Source of the DNA: Flavobacterium sp.
GTDB lineage: Bacteria; Bacteroidota; Bacteroidia; Flavobacteriales; Flavobacteriaceae
Assembly: GCF_030146175.1 (NCBI RefSeq)
Contig: NZ_JASLCE010000109.1
Coordinates: 1 to 39,676 of the forward strand
Reading direction: 5' to 3'
Length of the DNA: 39,676 bases
Shown: positions 32,712 through 39,676 of the stretch, piece after piece
Numbering within the stretch: the first letter of the stretch is position 1
Layout: the number at the start of each line of letters is the position of its first letter
Translations under genes and position numbers: made by a program
The notes under the pieces: model-generated
Database searches by the model: none
Seen by the model: only the letters and a program-made list of their open reading frames with translations
What the model was told of the DNA's origin: nothing

Positions 32712-34883
32712 ATGATTTCAATTACCGATAAAACCCTACAGGATTTAGAATTTAAAACCATACTGGAAACCATTTCGGACTTGTGTAATACCGAAACCGG
32801 AAAACAGAAGGCGCTTGAGATTATCCCTTTCAAAACTGAGGAAACACTCATGGATGCCTTATGGCAAACATCGGAGTATGTTTCTTCTTTTACCAATAAT
32901 AATGTTATCCCGAATCACTATTTTGATGCGATTCACCACGAAATAAAATACCTGGCTATTGAAGACAGTTTTCTGGAGTTGAGCGGTTTTCGAAAGATCA
33001 GCGCACTTTCCGATACTTCCAATACGCTGATTCAGTTTTTCCGAAAATTCGACGATTATTATCCGAAATTAAACCTTCGGGCTTCGGAAATCGAACTGAC
33101 GAAATTCATCATCCAGAAAATTGATGAGGTAGTCGACAAATACGGCGAAATTAAAGACAATGCCTCTCCGGATCTAGTCGAAATCCGTCGTAATATGAAT
33201 CTGGTTCGCGGAAAAATCAATCAGAGTTTTGGCGCTGCTTTGTCCAGTTACAATAGCATGGGGTATCTGGACGACATTCGGGAAACCATTGTGGATAATC
33301 GTCGCGTTTTGGCCGTATTGGCCATGTACCGTCGTAAAGTTAAAGGAACCATCTTGGGTAGCTCCAAAACCGGAAGCATTGCCTATATCGAACCGGAAGC
33401 CACCTTGCGTTATTCGCGGGAACTGAGCAATCTGGAATATGAAGAACGCGAAGAAATTACCCGGATTTTAAAACAGCTAACCAATGCCATTCGTCCGTAT
33501 ATCCAACTTTTAAAAGACTATCAGGATTTTCTGAGCGATATCGATGTGGTCGCTGCAAAGGCGAAATATGCCTATAAAATCAATGGTTTGCTTCCGAAAA
33601 TAACAACAGAGAAAAAACTGTATTTCCGCGAGGCTTTTCATCCGATTCTATATCTGAATAACAAACAGAAAAATGTGCCAACCTATCCGCAAACGATCGA
33701 ATTGACACAGGAAAACAGGATTATTGTAATTTCCGGACCCAATGCCGGTGGTAAAAGTATTACCCTTAAAACGATCGGATTGTTACAACTGATGTTACAA
33801 AGCGGTATCCTGATTCCGGTACACGAACGCAGTGAAACGTTTCTATTTGACCGTATTCTGACCGATATTGGCGATAACCAATCCATCGAAAACCATTTGA
33901 GTACGTATAGTTACCGGTTGAAGAATATGAATTACTTTCTGAAAAAGTGTAACGCCAAAACCTTATTCCTGATCGATGAATTCGGAACCGGTTCCGATCC
34001 GGAACTTGGTGGTGCATTAGCCGAAACTTTCCTGGAAGAATTCTACCACCGTGAAGCGTTTGGTATTATTACCACGCATTACACCAATCTGAAAATACTC
34101 GCGAATGAACTCCCTTTTGCCACCAATGCGAACATGTTATTCGACGAAAAATCGCTGGAACCGATGTATAAATTACACTTGGGTCAGGCCGGTAGTTCCT
34201 TTACGTTTGAAGTCGCGCAGAAAAACGGCATTCCATATGGTTTGATCAATCGTGCAAAAAAGAAAGTCGAAGGCGATAAAGTCCGCTTTGATAAAACGAT
34301 TGCCAACCTCCAAAAAGAGCGTTCCCGTATGGAAAAAACCTCTCAAAACCTAAAAGAGGAAGAAACCAGAGCGCGTGAGGAAAGCCGAAAAATGGAAGGC
34401 ATCAATACAAAAATTCAACAAAAACTGGAAAGCTATCAGGAATTGTATGATTCCAACCAACGTTTGATCTATATGGGTCAGAAAATGGACGATATTTCCG
34501 AAAAGTACTTTAATAACAAAAATAAAAAAGAACTTATCGGGGAATTTCTAAAAATGGTGGAGATCGAAAACTCCAAGCGTAAAAAAATTACGGTGAAGGA
34601 GAAAAAAGCCAAGGAAGCGGTTCAGAAAGAGATTATCGAAGAGGTTAAGGAAAAGGTTGAAGTAATCCGAAAAGAGAAAAAGGAAAAGAAAATAAAAGCT
34701 ATTCAGGAAGAAAGCAACAAGCCAAAAATTCCATTAAAAGTGGGCGACCGTGTTCGTATGATCGATGGTAAAGCCGTAGGAAGCATTGATGCGATCGAAA
34801 AGAATAAGGCAACGGTCAATTATGGTATTTTCACATCCAAAGTTGCTCTGGATAATCTGGAACTGGTCGAACGCAAAAAATAA
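32712..34883 (+). CDS. mutS2: MutS2-type ATPase lacking the Smr nuclease domain
   Basis: This 723-residue MutS-family protein has core and clamp helices (about 1-320), Walker A GPNAGGKS (342-349), Walker B LFLIDEFGTGSDPE, and a long charged coiled coil (about 520-680). The C-terminal KOW-like segment is VGDRVRMIDGKAVGSIDAIE. MutS2 acts against recombination and, in other bacteria, rescues collided ribosomes. Canonical MutS2 is about 780 residues and ends in an Smr domain with an H-G-x-G motif; that domain is absent and the stop is clean. The start is placed at MISITDKTLQDLEF because upstream codons run through the promoter and ung. A 3-bp gap separates it from the DCC gene. Confidence 0.92.
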   Translation: MISITDKTLQDLEFKTILETISDLCNTETGKQKALEIIPFKTEETLMDALWQTSEYVSSFTNNNVIPNHYFDAIHHEIKYLAIEDSFLELSGFRKISALSDTSNTLIQFFRKFDDYYPKLNLRASEIELTKFIIQKIDEVVDKYGEIKDNASPDLVEIRRNMNLVRGKINQSFGAALSSYNSMGYLDDIRETIVDNRRVLAVLAMYRRKVKGTILGSSKTGSIAYIEPEATLRYSRELSNLEYEEREEITRILKQLTNAIRPYIQLLKDYQDFLSDIDVVAAKAKYAYKINGLLPKITTEKKLYFREAFHPILYLNNKQKNVPTYPQTIELTQENRIIVISGPNAGGKSITLKTIGLLQLMLQSGILIPVHERSETFLFDRILTDIGDNQSIENHLSTYSYRLKNMNYFLKKCNAKTLFLIDEFGTGSDPELGGALAETFLEEFYHREAFGIITTHYTNLKILANELPFATNANMLFDEKSLEPMYKLHLGQAGSSFTFEVAQKNGIPYGLINRAKKKVEGDKVRFDKTIANLQKERSRMEKTSQNLKEEETRAREESRKMEGINTKIQQKLESYQELYDSNQRLIYMGQKMDDISEKYFNNKNKKELIGEFLKMVEIENSKRKKITVKEKKAKEAVQKEIIEEVKEKVEVIRKEKKEKKIKAIQEESNKPKIPLKVGDRVRMIDGKAVGSIDAIEKNKATVNYGIFTSKVALDNLELVERKK

Positions 34884-34886
34884 GAT

Positions 34887-35300
34887 ATGGAAGGTTTACC
34901 CCAAGACAAAAAGATTGTGCTTTTTGACGGTTTCTGTAATCTGTGTGATAGCTCGGTACAGTTTATCATCAAACACGACCAAAAAGATGTATTTCGTTTT
35001 CTGCCGTTGCAATCGGAACTGGGACAACAGGTGATTCGACATATCGGTGTGGATACCTCCAAAACCGACAGTATTATTCTATATGAACCCGGAATAGCCT
35101 ACCATTATAAAGCTGATGCTGCGATTTCAATTGCCAAAACCATCGGTGGTGTTTATTCGCTATTCGGTTTATTTAGCTGGATTCCAAAACCGATTTCCAA
35201 TGCTGTTTACGATTATGTGGCTAAAAACCGCTATAAATGGTATGGTAAAAAAGACCAGTGTATGTTACCGAGTCCGGAAATTAAAGCAAAATTTTTATAA
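34887..35300 (+). CDS. DCC-family thiol-disulfide oxidoreductase-like protein (DUF393)
   Basis: This 137-residue protein starts with IVLFDGFCNLCDSSVQFI, the DCC signature, with a CxxC pair (Cys17, Cys20) as in thioredoxin-like redox proteins. It continues with FRFLPLQSELGQQ and a C-terminal YRWYGKK-like stretch (NRYKWYGKKDQC). Its redox role is assumed from the motif; the partner is unknown. It follows mutS2 by 3 bp and is probably co-transcribed. Confidence 0.92.
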   Translation: MEGLPQDKKIVLFDGFCNLCDSSVQFIIKHDQKDVFRFLPLQSELGQQVIRHIGVDTSKTDSIILYEPGIAYHYKADAAISIAKTIGGVYSLFGLFSWIPKPISNAVYDYVAKNRYKWYGKKDQCMLPSPEIKAKFL

Positions 35301-35365
35301 CCTGATAATTATCATCATTTTACCGTCAATTTAAAGTTAGATTTGAGTAACTAAATCACTTAAAA

Positions 35366-35509
35366 ATGGCAAAGCTTTTTATTTCCCTGTATTCCTGGTC
35401 CATTGGAGCCTTTATTATGATTGGTATTTTTTCGTTCGTCATCTTTTCATTAGTCGCTTATATTTTCCTGATGATGAACAGTAATAAAAAGAAAAAAGAG
35501 CGGGAGTAG
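35366..35509 (+). CDS. Small membrane protein, 47 residues
   Basis: ATG 35366 opens a frame encoding MAKLFISLYSWSIGAF, then a single strong transmembrane helix (about 12-38) and a basic tail NKKKKERE. The clean signal-anchor layout, the good spacing after the DCC gene and the positive cytoplasmic end support a real gene. Its last codons lie inside the terminator hairpin of the convergent T9SS gene (35496-35527), so its C-terminus may have been set by that element. The function is unknown. Confidence 0.65.
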   Translation: MAKLFISLYSWSIGAFIMIGIFSFVIFSLVAYIFLMMNSNKKKKERE

Positions 35510-35790
35510 CATCGCTATCCCGCTCTTACAAATACAAATCAGAAAAAATAATTATTTTTTGACAATCTTTTTAGTTGCCATACCTTCATTTGTCGTAATA
35601 TTCATAAAATATACTCCTGAATTCAAATCAGCTATATTTACCTGAGTTTCAGAAACAGTATCTAATTTTACTGTTTTTACAGTTCTACCGTTGATATCGT
35701 TAATCACAATCTGATTTACCAAAACGTTGCTATTGTTTGCAACCGTTACTACATCCTGAGCCGGGTTCGGGAAAACCGAGAACTTAGACG
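35492..35790. repeat. T9SS cassette 3' repeat, copy 1
   Basis: This stretch contains the terminator, a spacer (ACAAATACAAATCAGAAAAA and on) and the C-terminal-domain coding part of the first T9SS gene. It is repeated at 36608-36910. The terminator and spacer are nearly identical and the coding part is clearly homologous, which indicates tandem duplication. Confidence 0.85.
35496..35527 (-). terminator. Terminator of the first T9SS gene
   Basis: AAGAGCGGGA pairs with TCCCGCTCTT, then one unpaired base, a TAGC/GCTA inner stem and an ATC loop. The U-tract is on the minus strand, so it serves the gene at 35552. It overlaps the 3' end of the 47-codon plus-strand gene. Confidence 0.88.
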
Positions 35791-36391
35791 CAAGGAAATC
35801 GTCTGTTGAAGCTGTAGGCATAGCGAAAACAGCAACATCATCAATACTCAAAAGATTCTTGTCATTGTTATTATTTACCCAAGCAATGTAAACACTTTGT
35901 CCGGCAAATTGCGCCAGAGAAAAAGATCGGTTCTGCCAGGTATTTGATTCCGATGGTGTCGCATAAATTACCTGTGTAAAATCGGCGGCATTCGTTCCCG
36001 TTGTAGAAACTCTTAATTCGTATCCATCCTGATACGCAACATCTGAATCACCAGATTTCGCTCTAAAAGCCACTTGAATCTGGTTGTTTGCCGGAAGTGC
36101 AATTTGCGGTGTAATCAACCATCTGTTTGCTGTACCAGCCGGGTTAAACCAAGATGTTGTGGAAGCCACCTTATTTCCAGGTTCTGAATTCCAGGTTACC
36201 ACTGCCCATGCATTAACTCCAAAAGTAGTCGCATACGTTCCATTAGGTGTTAAACCATCAAGATTACGCAATGTCCATCCTGTTAATGCCGTATTATTTT
36301 CAAAATTTTCCTGAAAAATTGTTGTTGTTTGTGCATTTCCTGCCAAAAGAGTTCCCAGTAATAAACCGGTAGTAAGTAATGTTTTTCTCAT
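35552..36391 (-). CDS. T9SS-secreted protein with cleaved-adhesin (choice-of-anchor J) domain
   Basis: This 279-residue protein has a signal peptide (MRKTLLTTGLLLGTLLAGNAQ) and a central jelly-roll-like cleaved-adhesin domain (about 25-190): FQENFENNTALTGWTLRNLD, NRWLITPQIALP, FRAKSGDSD and SIDDVAVF. A type A T9SS C-terminal domain follows (about 205-279: FSVFPNPAQDVVTV, NGRTVKTVKL, LNSGVYFMNI, KKIVKK). It is exported by Sec and then by the type IX system, and probably stays at or leaves the cell surface. It is a paralogue of the next gene in flanks and CTD only. A one-mismatch -7 box (TAGTTTTA) lies at 36413-36420. Confidence 0.92.
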   Translation of the reverse strand: MRKTLLTTGLLLGTLLAGNAQTTTIFQENFENNTALTGWTLRNLDGLTPNGTYATTFGVNAWAVVTWNSEPGNKVASTTSWFNPAGTANRWLITPQIALPANNQIQVAFRAKSGDSDVAYQDGYELRVSTTGTNAADFTQVIYATPSESNTWQNRSFSLAQFAGQSVYIAWVNNNNDKNLLSIDDVAVFAMPTASTDDFLASKFSVFPNPAQDVVTVANNSNVLVNQIVINDINGRTVKTVKLDTVSETQVNIADLNSGVYFMNITTNEGMATKKIVKK

Positions 36392-36607
36392 TATGGTTTT
36401 GTTTTAAAAAAATAAAACTACCTATTAAAATTTAAGAAAAAAACCATAAAAGTGTTAATTCAAAATAAACATAATATCCTGTTAACACATACCGATAAAC
36501 AATGCTATTAACCTAATATTTTACACAAAAATCATTTTTTTAATACTTTTTTCTCTTACAAGAGAAAAAATATAAATTTAGAATTTCCTTACTTATAAAG
36601 AAAGGAT

Positions 36608-36910
36608 AAAAAAAGAGCGGGACTAGCATCGCTATCCCGCTCTTACAAATACAAATCAGAAAAAATAATTATTATTTTTTGATAATCTTTTCAGTTGTCA
36701 CACCTTTATCCGTTGTGATGTTCATAAAATAGATTCCGGAATTTAAATCGGCAATATTAACCTGAGCTTCAGAAACAGCATCAAATTTTACAGTTTTTAC
36801 CGTTCTTCCATTGATATCGTTGATTGCAATCTGGTTCACCATAACGTTGCCATCGTTTGCAACTGTTACCACGTCATGAACCGGATTCGGGAATACTGTA
36901 AATTTCGCTT
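36608..36910. repeat. T9SS cassette 3' repeat, copy 2
   Basis: This is the homologue of 35492-35790: same hairpin (one base differs in the bulge), same spacer, and a C-terminal domain about 80% alike by eye. The upstream regions of both genes also match (36392-36480 against 37419-37518), including AAAAGTGTTAATTCA. Confidence 0.85.
36613..36644 (-). terminator. Terminator of the second T9SS gene
   Basis: The hairpin is the same as at 35496-35527 apart from one bulge base, with a U-tract on the minus strand, 27 bp after the stop codon at 36672. Confidence 0.88.
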
Positions 36911-37418
36911 TTGAGAAATCGTTAGCAGAAGCCGTTACTTCTGTAAGACCGTTTAAAGTTAACGTTCCGGTCCAGATTCCTGCAGCTCCTTCTCCATCGT
37001 AACCATGACCTAACCAAACGGTATAGGTTGTTCCGTCGAAATTAAGTGGTGTATCCAATACAATTGTTCCTGTTACAGGAGTTCCCGGCTCGTCCGAGTC
37101 ACCATCATCCCAAAAATAGCTTTGGTCTGCATATAAATCGTCATATCCTCCAATTTGCAATAATCCCAATGAATTAATATCACCATTTGCTGTAACATAC
37201 ACTGTAAGGTCACTCGCATAGGTATCCATTGCAGAATCGTTAAGGATGGCATTCATCGTAACACTGTTTAGTGTCCCGGTGAATTCTCCCGGCTCATTAA
37301 GCTTATAAAACATAAAGCTTTCAATGGCCATATTATTAAAAGGAACCGTTACCGATTGTGCGAAAGTTGTGTTTATTGATGCCAACACAAGGCATAAACA
37401 AAGTAATGTTTTTTTCAT
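36672..37418 (-). CDS. T9SS-secreted protein with unrecognised central domain
   Basis: This 248-residue protein starts at ATG 37418, which gives a signal peptide (MKKTLLCLCLVLASINTTFAQ); the in-frame upstream ATG at 37457 adds a non-signal stretch. The central region (about 22-165) is acidic and beta-rich (GEFTGTLNSVTMNAILND, YWFWDDG-like SYFWDDGDSDEPG, YTVWLGHGYDGEGAAG). I do not recognise its family. The last 75 residues form a type A T9SS sorting domain nearly identical to that of the neighbouring gene. The two genes share promoter region, CTD and terminator but not cargo. Confidence 0.88.
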   Translation of the reverse strand: MKKTLLCLCLVLASINTTFAQSVTVPFNNMAIESFMFYKLNEPGEFTGTLNSVTMNAILNDSAMDTYASDLTVYVTANGDINSLGLLQIGGYDDLYADQSYFWDDGDSDEPGTPVTGTIVLDTPLNFDGTTYTVWLGHGYDGEGAAGIWTGTLTLNGLTEVTASANDFSKAKFTVFPNPVHDVVTVANDGNVMVNQIAINDINGRTVKTVKFDAVSEAQVNIADLNSGIYFMNITTDKGVTTEKIIKK

Positions 37419-37522
37419 TATAATTGGTTTTGTATTACTAAAAGTAAAATTAACCATTAAATTTTAAGGAAAAAATAATAAAAGTGTTAATTCAGAATAA
37501 ACATAACCTTTCGTTAACAGAT

Positions 37523-37554
37523 AAAAAAAAACCTTAATATTAACTTAAGGTTTT
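37523..37554 (-). terminator. Terminator of aroC
   Basis: A 10-bp stem AAAACCTTAA/TTAAGGTTTT with a 7-nt loop is followed on the minus strand by a run of T from the A-tract at 37523-37531, 30 bp after the aroC stop. Confidence 0.88.
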
Positions 37555-37583
37555 AAATAAAATTCATTTTTTTTACTAATTTT

Positions 37584-38633
37584 TCACTTCCTAAGGAAAA
37601 AATCAAGTAGGACAATTGCAGCCATCGCCTCGACAATTGGTACCGCACGCGGTACCACACAAGGATCGTGGCGTCCTTTACCCTGTTGTTCGGTTATATT
37701 CCCCTTATTATCAAGAACTTCCTGTTTTTGCATGATCGTAGCAACGGGCTTAAAAGCTACCCGAAAGTAAATATCCATACCATTACTGATCCCCCCCTGA
37801 ATCCCTCCGGAAAGGTTACTTTTAGTGGTTCCGTCCGGATTATACAGGTCATTATGCTCGCTTCCTTTCATTTTGGCACCACAAAAACCGCTACCATATT
37901 CAAATCCTTTTACTGCATTAATCGACAACATGGCTTTTCCCAGTTCGGCATGTAATTTGTCGAATACCGGCTCACCCAAACCGATCGGCACATTTTGAAT
38001 CACGCAGGTAACGGTACCACCAACGGTATCCCCTTCTTTTCGGATTTCTTTAATATACGCTTCCATTTTTTCGGCCGTTGCCTGATCCGGACAACGCACT
38101 GCATTGCTTTCTGTTAATGAAAAATCCAGCGCCTGATACGGTTTATCAATAAAAATATCTCCAACAGACGATACAAAGGCATTGATTTTAATTTCCGGCA
38201 TAGCCTGTTTTGCAATCGCTCCAGCCACTACCCGACTCGCTGTTTCACGAGCCGAACTACGTCCGCCACCACGATAATCGCGGATGCCATATTTTTGTTC
38301 GTATACATAATCGGCATGACTTGGACGATAGGTGTCCTTTATATGAGAATAATCATCTGATTTCTGATTGGTATTCGGTACAATAAACCCGATTGGTGTT
38401 CCAGTTGTTTTTCCTTCGAAAATTCCCGATAAGAATTGTACAGCGTCTTCTTCTTTACGTTGGGTTACAATGGCCGATTGTCCCGGTTTCCGGCGTTGCA
38501 TTTCTTTTTGAATGGCTTCAAAATCCAAAGCAATTCCAGCCGGGCATCCATCAATAATTCCTCCTAAAGCTTCTCCATGCGATTCCCCGAATGTGGTTAT
38601 CCTGAACAATGTTCCGTATGTATTTCCTGCCAT
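37584..38633 (-). CDS. aroC: Chorismate synthase
   Basis: This 349-residue enzyme is the last step of the shikimate pathway: 5-enolpyruvylshikimate-3-phosphate to chorismate, needing reduced FMN. Signature regions are [20 protein letters not shown] near the N-terminus, the [21 protein letters not shown] flavin/substrate region, and [20 protein letters not shown] near the C-terminus. Length and start are standard. It is a single gene with its own strong promoter and terminator. The rest of the shikimate pathway is not in the window. Confidence 0.98.
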   Translation of the reverse strand: MAGNTYGTLFRITTFGESHGEALGGIIDGCPAGIALDFEAIQKEMQRRKPGQSAIVTQRKEEDAVQFLSGIFEGKTTGTPIGFIVPNTNQKSDDYSHIKDTYRPSHADYVYEQKYGIRDYRGGGRSSARETASRVVAGAIAKQAMPEIKINAFVSSVGDIFIDKPYQALDFSLTESNAVRCPDQATAEKMEAYIKEIRKEGDTVGGTVTCVIQNVPIGLGEPVFDKLHAELGKAMLSINAVKGFEYGSGFCGAKMKGSEHNDLYNPDGTTKSNLSGGIQGGISNGMDIYFRVAFKPVATIMQKQEVLDNKGNITEQQGKGRHDPCVVPRAVPIVEAMAAIVLLDFFLRK

Positions 38634-38649
38634 AACGCGTATTTTTATA

Positions 38650-38679
38650 CAAAAATAAACTATTCTGATCGCACGGCAA
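38650..38679 (-). promoter_or_regulatory. Promoter of aroC
   Basis: On the minus strand TTG (38677-38679), a 19-bp spacer and an exact -7 box TATTTTTG (38650-38657) form one of the best Bacteroidota-type promoters in the window, 17 bp before the ATG. Confidence 0.72.
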
Positions 38680-38777
38680 TACTAAACTTTCCGCAAAGAA
38701 CTAATAATTATTTAATGTTTCATTAAATTTTTAATAACAACAAAAGGGTTTATTTGTTAAACTTAAATTTCAATTCC

Positions 38778-39611
38778 TTGAAAAAGAGAAGCGTTGATAT
38801 TGTTGTTATCTCCGATGTACATTTAGGTACTTATGGCTGTCATGCGAAAGAATTACTAAAATATCTGAACACAATCAAGCCCAAAACACTGATCTTAAAT
38901 GGTGATATTATCGACATCTGGCAATTTCGAAAGTCCTATTTTCCAAAATCCCATCTTAAAGTCGTAAAAAAATTACTGGATTTTTCTTCAAAAGGGACGC
39001 GGGTTTATTATATCACCGGAAATCACGACGAGATGTTGCGGAAATTTAGCGACACCACAATGGGGAATTTTTCCATAGTCGACAAACTGGTTTTGGATTT
39101 ACACGATAAAAAGGCCTGGATTTTCCATGGGGATATTTTCGATAATTCCGTACATCATGCCAAATGGATTGCCAAACTGGGCGGTATCGGTTATGATTAT
39201 CTGATTTTACTCAACCGTTTTATCAACTGGTGCCTGATTAAAATAGGAAAAGAACCGTATTCCCTATCCAAAAAGATCAAAAGCAGTGTAAAAAAAGCCG
39301 TGAAATTTATCTCCGATTTCGAAACGACTGCAACCGATCTGGCCATCGAAAAAAACTACGATTATGTGATCTGTGGCCATATTCACGAGCCTAAAATCGT
39401 CGAAAAAGAAAATAAAAAAGGAAAAACGCTCTATCTGAATTCCGGTGACTGGATCGAGAATCTGACCGCTTTGGAATACAATAAAAAAAGGTGGAAACTA
39501 TACCAGTATTCCCCGGAAGCGGTACAAGAAGCAGATGATGATGATTATTTTGAACAGGAAACTCAATTAAGTCAGGAATTATTATCCTTAAAAATACTAA
39601 TGAAAGGTTAA
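38778..39611 (+). CDS. LpxH-like metallophosphatase (UDP-2,3-diacylglucosamine diphosphatase family)
   Basis: This calcineurin-like phosphoesterase (about 277 residues) has all metal-site blocks: ISDVHLG, LNGDIIDIW, ITGNHDE, FHGDIFD and CGHIHEP. LpxH enzymes cleave UDP-2,3-diacylglucosamine in lipid A synthesis, and members like this one are annotated as LpxH-related in Bacteroidota. No ATG exists before the first motif. The candidates are TTG at 38778 (giving M-KKRSVDIVV, the usual family start) or TTG at 38754. The C-terminal acidic tail (EADDDDYFEQET) is unusual but short. It is divergent from aroC. Confidence 0.88.
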   Translation: MKKRSVDIVVISDVHLGTYGCHAKELLKYLNTIKPKTLILNGDIIDIWQFRKSYFPKSHLKVVKKLLDFSSKGTRVYYITGNHDEMLRKFSDTTMGNFSIVDKLVLDLHDKKAWIFHGDIFDNSVHHAKWIAKLGGIGYDYLILLNRFINWCLIKIGKEPYSLSKKIKSSVKKAVKFISDFETTATDLAIEKNYDYVICGHIHEPKIVEKENKKGKTLYLNSGDWIENLTALEYNKKRWKLYQYSPEAVQEADDDDYFEQETQLSQELLSLKILMKG

Positions 39612-39655
39612 TATTTTAACATTTTTTAGTAAATTAGCTAAAAGATTTCACTAAA

Positions 39656-39676
39656 ATGATTTTAAGATATATCCCT
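39656..39676 (+). CDS. Possible start of a gene cut by the window edge
   Basis: ATG 39656 opens a frame (MILRYIP) that runs to the right edge. It follows the LpxH-like gene by 44 bp across a weak TTTTAGT/ACTAAAA inverted repeat. Only seven codons are visible, so this is a guess. Confidence 0.25.

Noticed and set aside
36547..36570. Hairpin TTTTTTCTCTT-AC-AAGAGAAAAAA as a terminator
   Set aside because: The stem is perfect but no U-tract follows on either strand and no gene ends there; it is left as an unexplained palindrome.

Overview
The window reads as chromosomal DNA of an aerobic Bacteroidota bacterium, most likely Flavobacterium or a close flavobacterial relative. The reasons are Bacteroidota-type promoters (TAnnTTTG -7 boxes, weak Shine-Dalgarno signals), two secreted proteins with type IX secretion C-terminal domains, a fused E1 alpha/beta 2-oxoacid dehydrogenase, a MutS2 without the Smr domain, and short T-rich hairpin terminators. 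No tRNA, rRNA, CRISPR array, insertion sequence or prophage was seen.

Layout. 1-6000 (minus): a tripartite RND efflux operon (TolC-like channel, RND pump, lipoprotein adaptor). The pump carries a perfect EF-hand-type loop in its cytoplasmic TM6-TM7 linker. 6077-7794 (plus, divergent): a LytS-type histidine kinase and LytTR response regulator. A 21-bp-spaced direct repeat in the shared intergenic region is a candidate LytTR operator linking the two units. 8048-12100: a 1350-residue protein joining a DyP-type haem peroxidase-like domain to a complete glycyl radical enzyme (pyruvate formate-lyase family) domain, with no activase gene nearby. This is the most unusual gene here. 12213-18104: a Crp/Fnr regulator, a perfect TGTGA-N6-TCACA site just after it, then a tight operon of MFS exporter, luciferase-like flavoprotein, Old Yellow Enzyme, aldo/keto reductase and exported DJ-1/PfpI protein. 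This looks like an electrophile or carbonyl detoxification unit.

18216-19371: a two-gene module of HipA-like kinase plus DUF3037 protein, with overlapping genes. 19374-20462: an SMR exporter, then 760 bp of AT-rich DNA holding a decayed small secreted-peptide gene, an orphan terminator and a long inverted repeat. 20463-22005: a GNAT acetyltransferase, a small unknown protein, and a Lys/Ala-rich exported protein ending in a PBCV basic adaptor motif. 22027-24003: the E1 fusion. 24223-27497: a 2OG-Fe(II) oxygenase, SUI1/eIF1-like factor, nucleoside phosphorylase, DinB-like protein and GNAT. 27494-30000: an AraC regulator divergent from a succinate/acetate CoA-transferase.

30149-31951: a signal-less periplasmic-binding-protein-fold protein and a membrane transglutaminase-like protein. 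31952-35509: ung, mutS2, a DCC-family protein and a 47-residue membrane protein. 35552-37418: two T9SS cargo genes that share promoter region, C-terminal domain and terminator but have unrelated central domains. 37584 to the end: aroC and an LpxH-like metallophosphatase, with a possible gene start at the right edge.

Most of the content is housekeeping or efflux. The DyP-glycyl radical fusion, the HipA-like/DUF3037 pair, the CRP-site-linked redox operon and the T9SS cassette duplication are the parts that most deserve follow-up.
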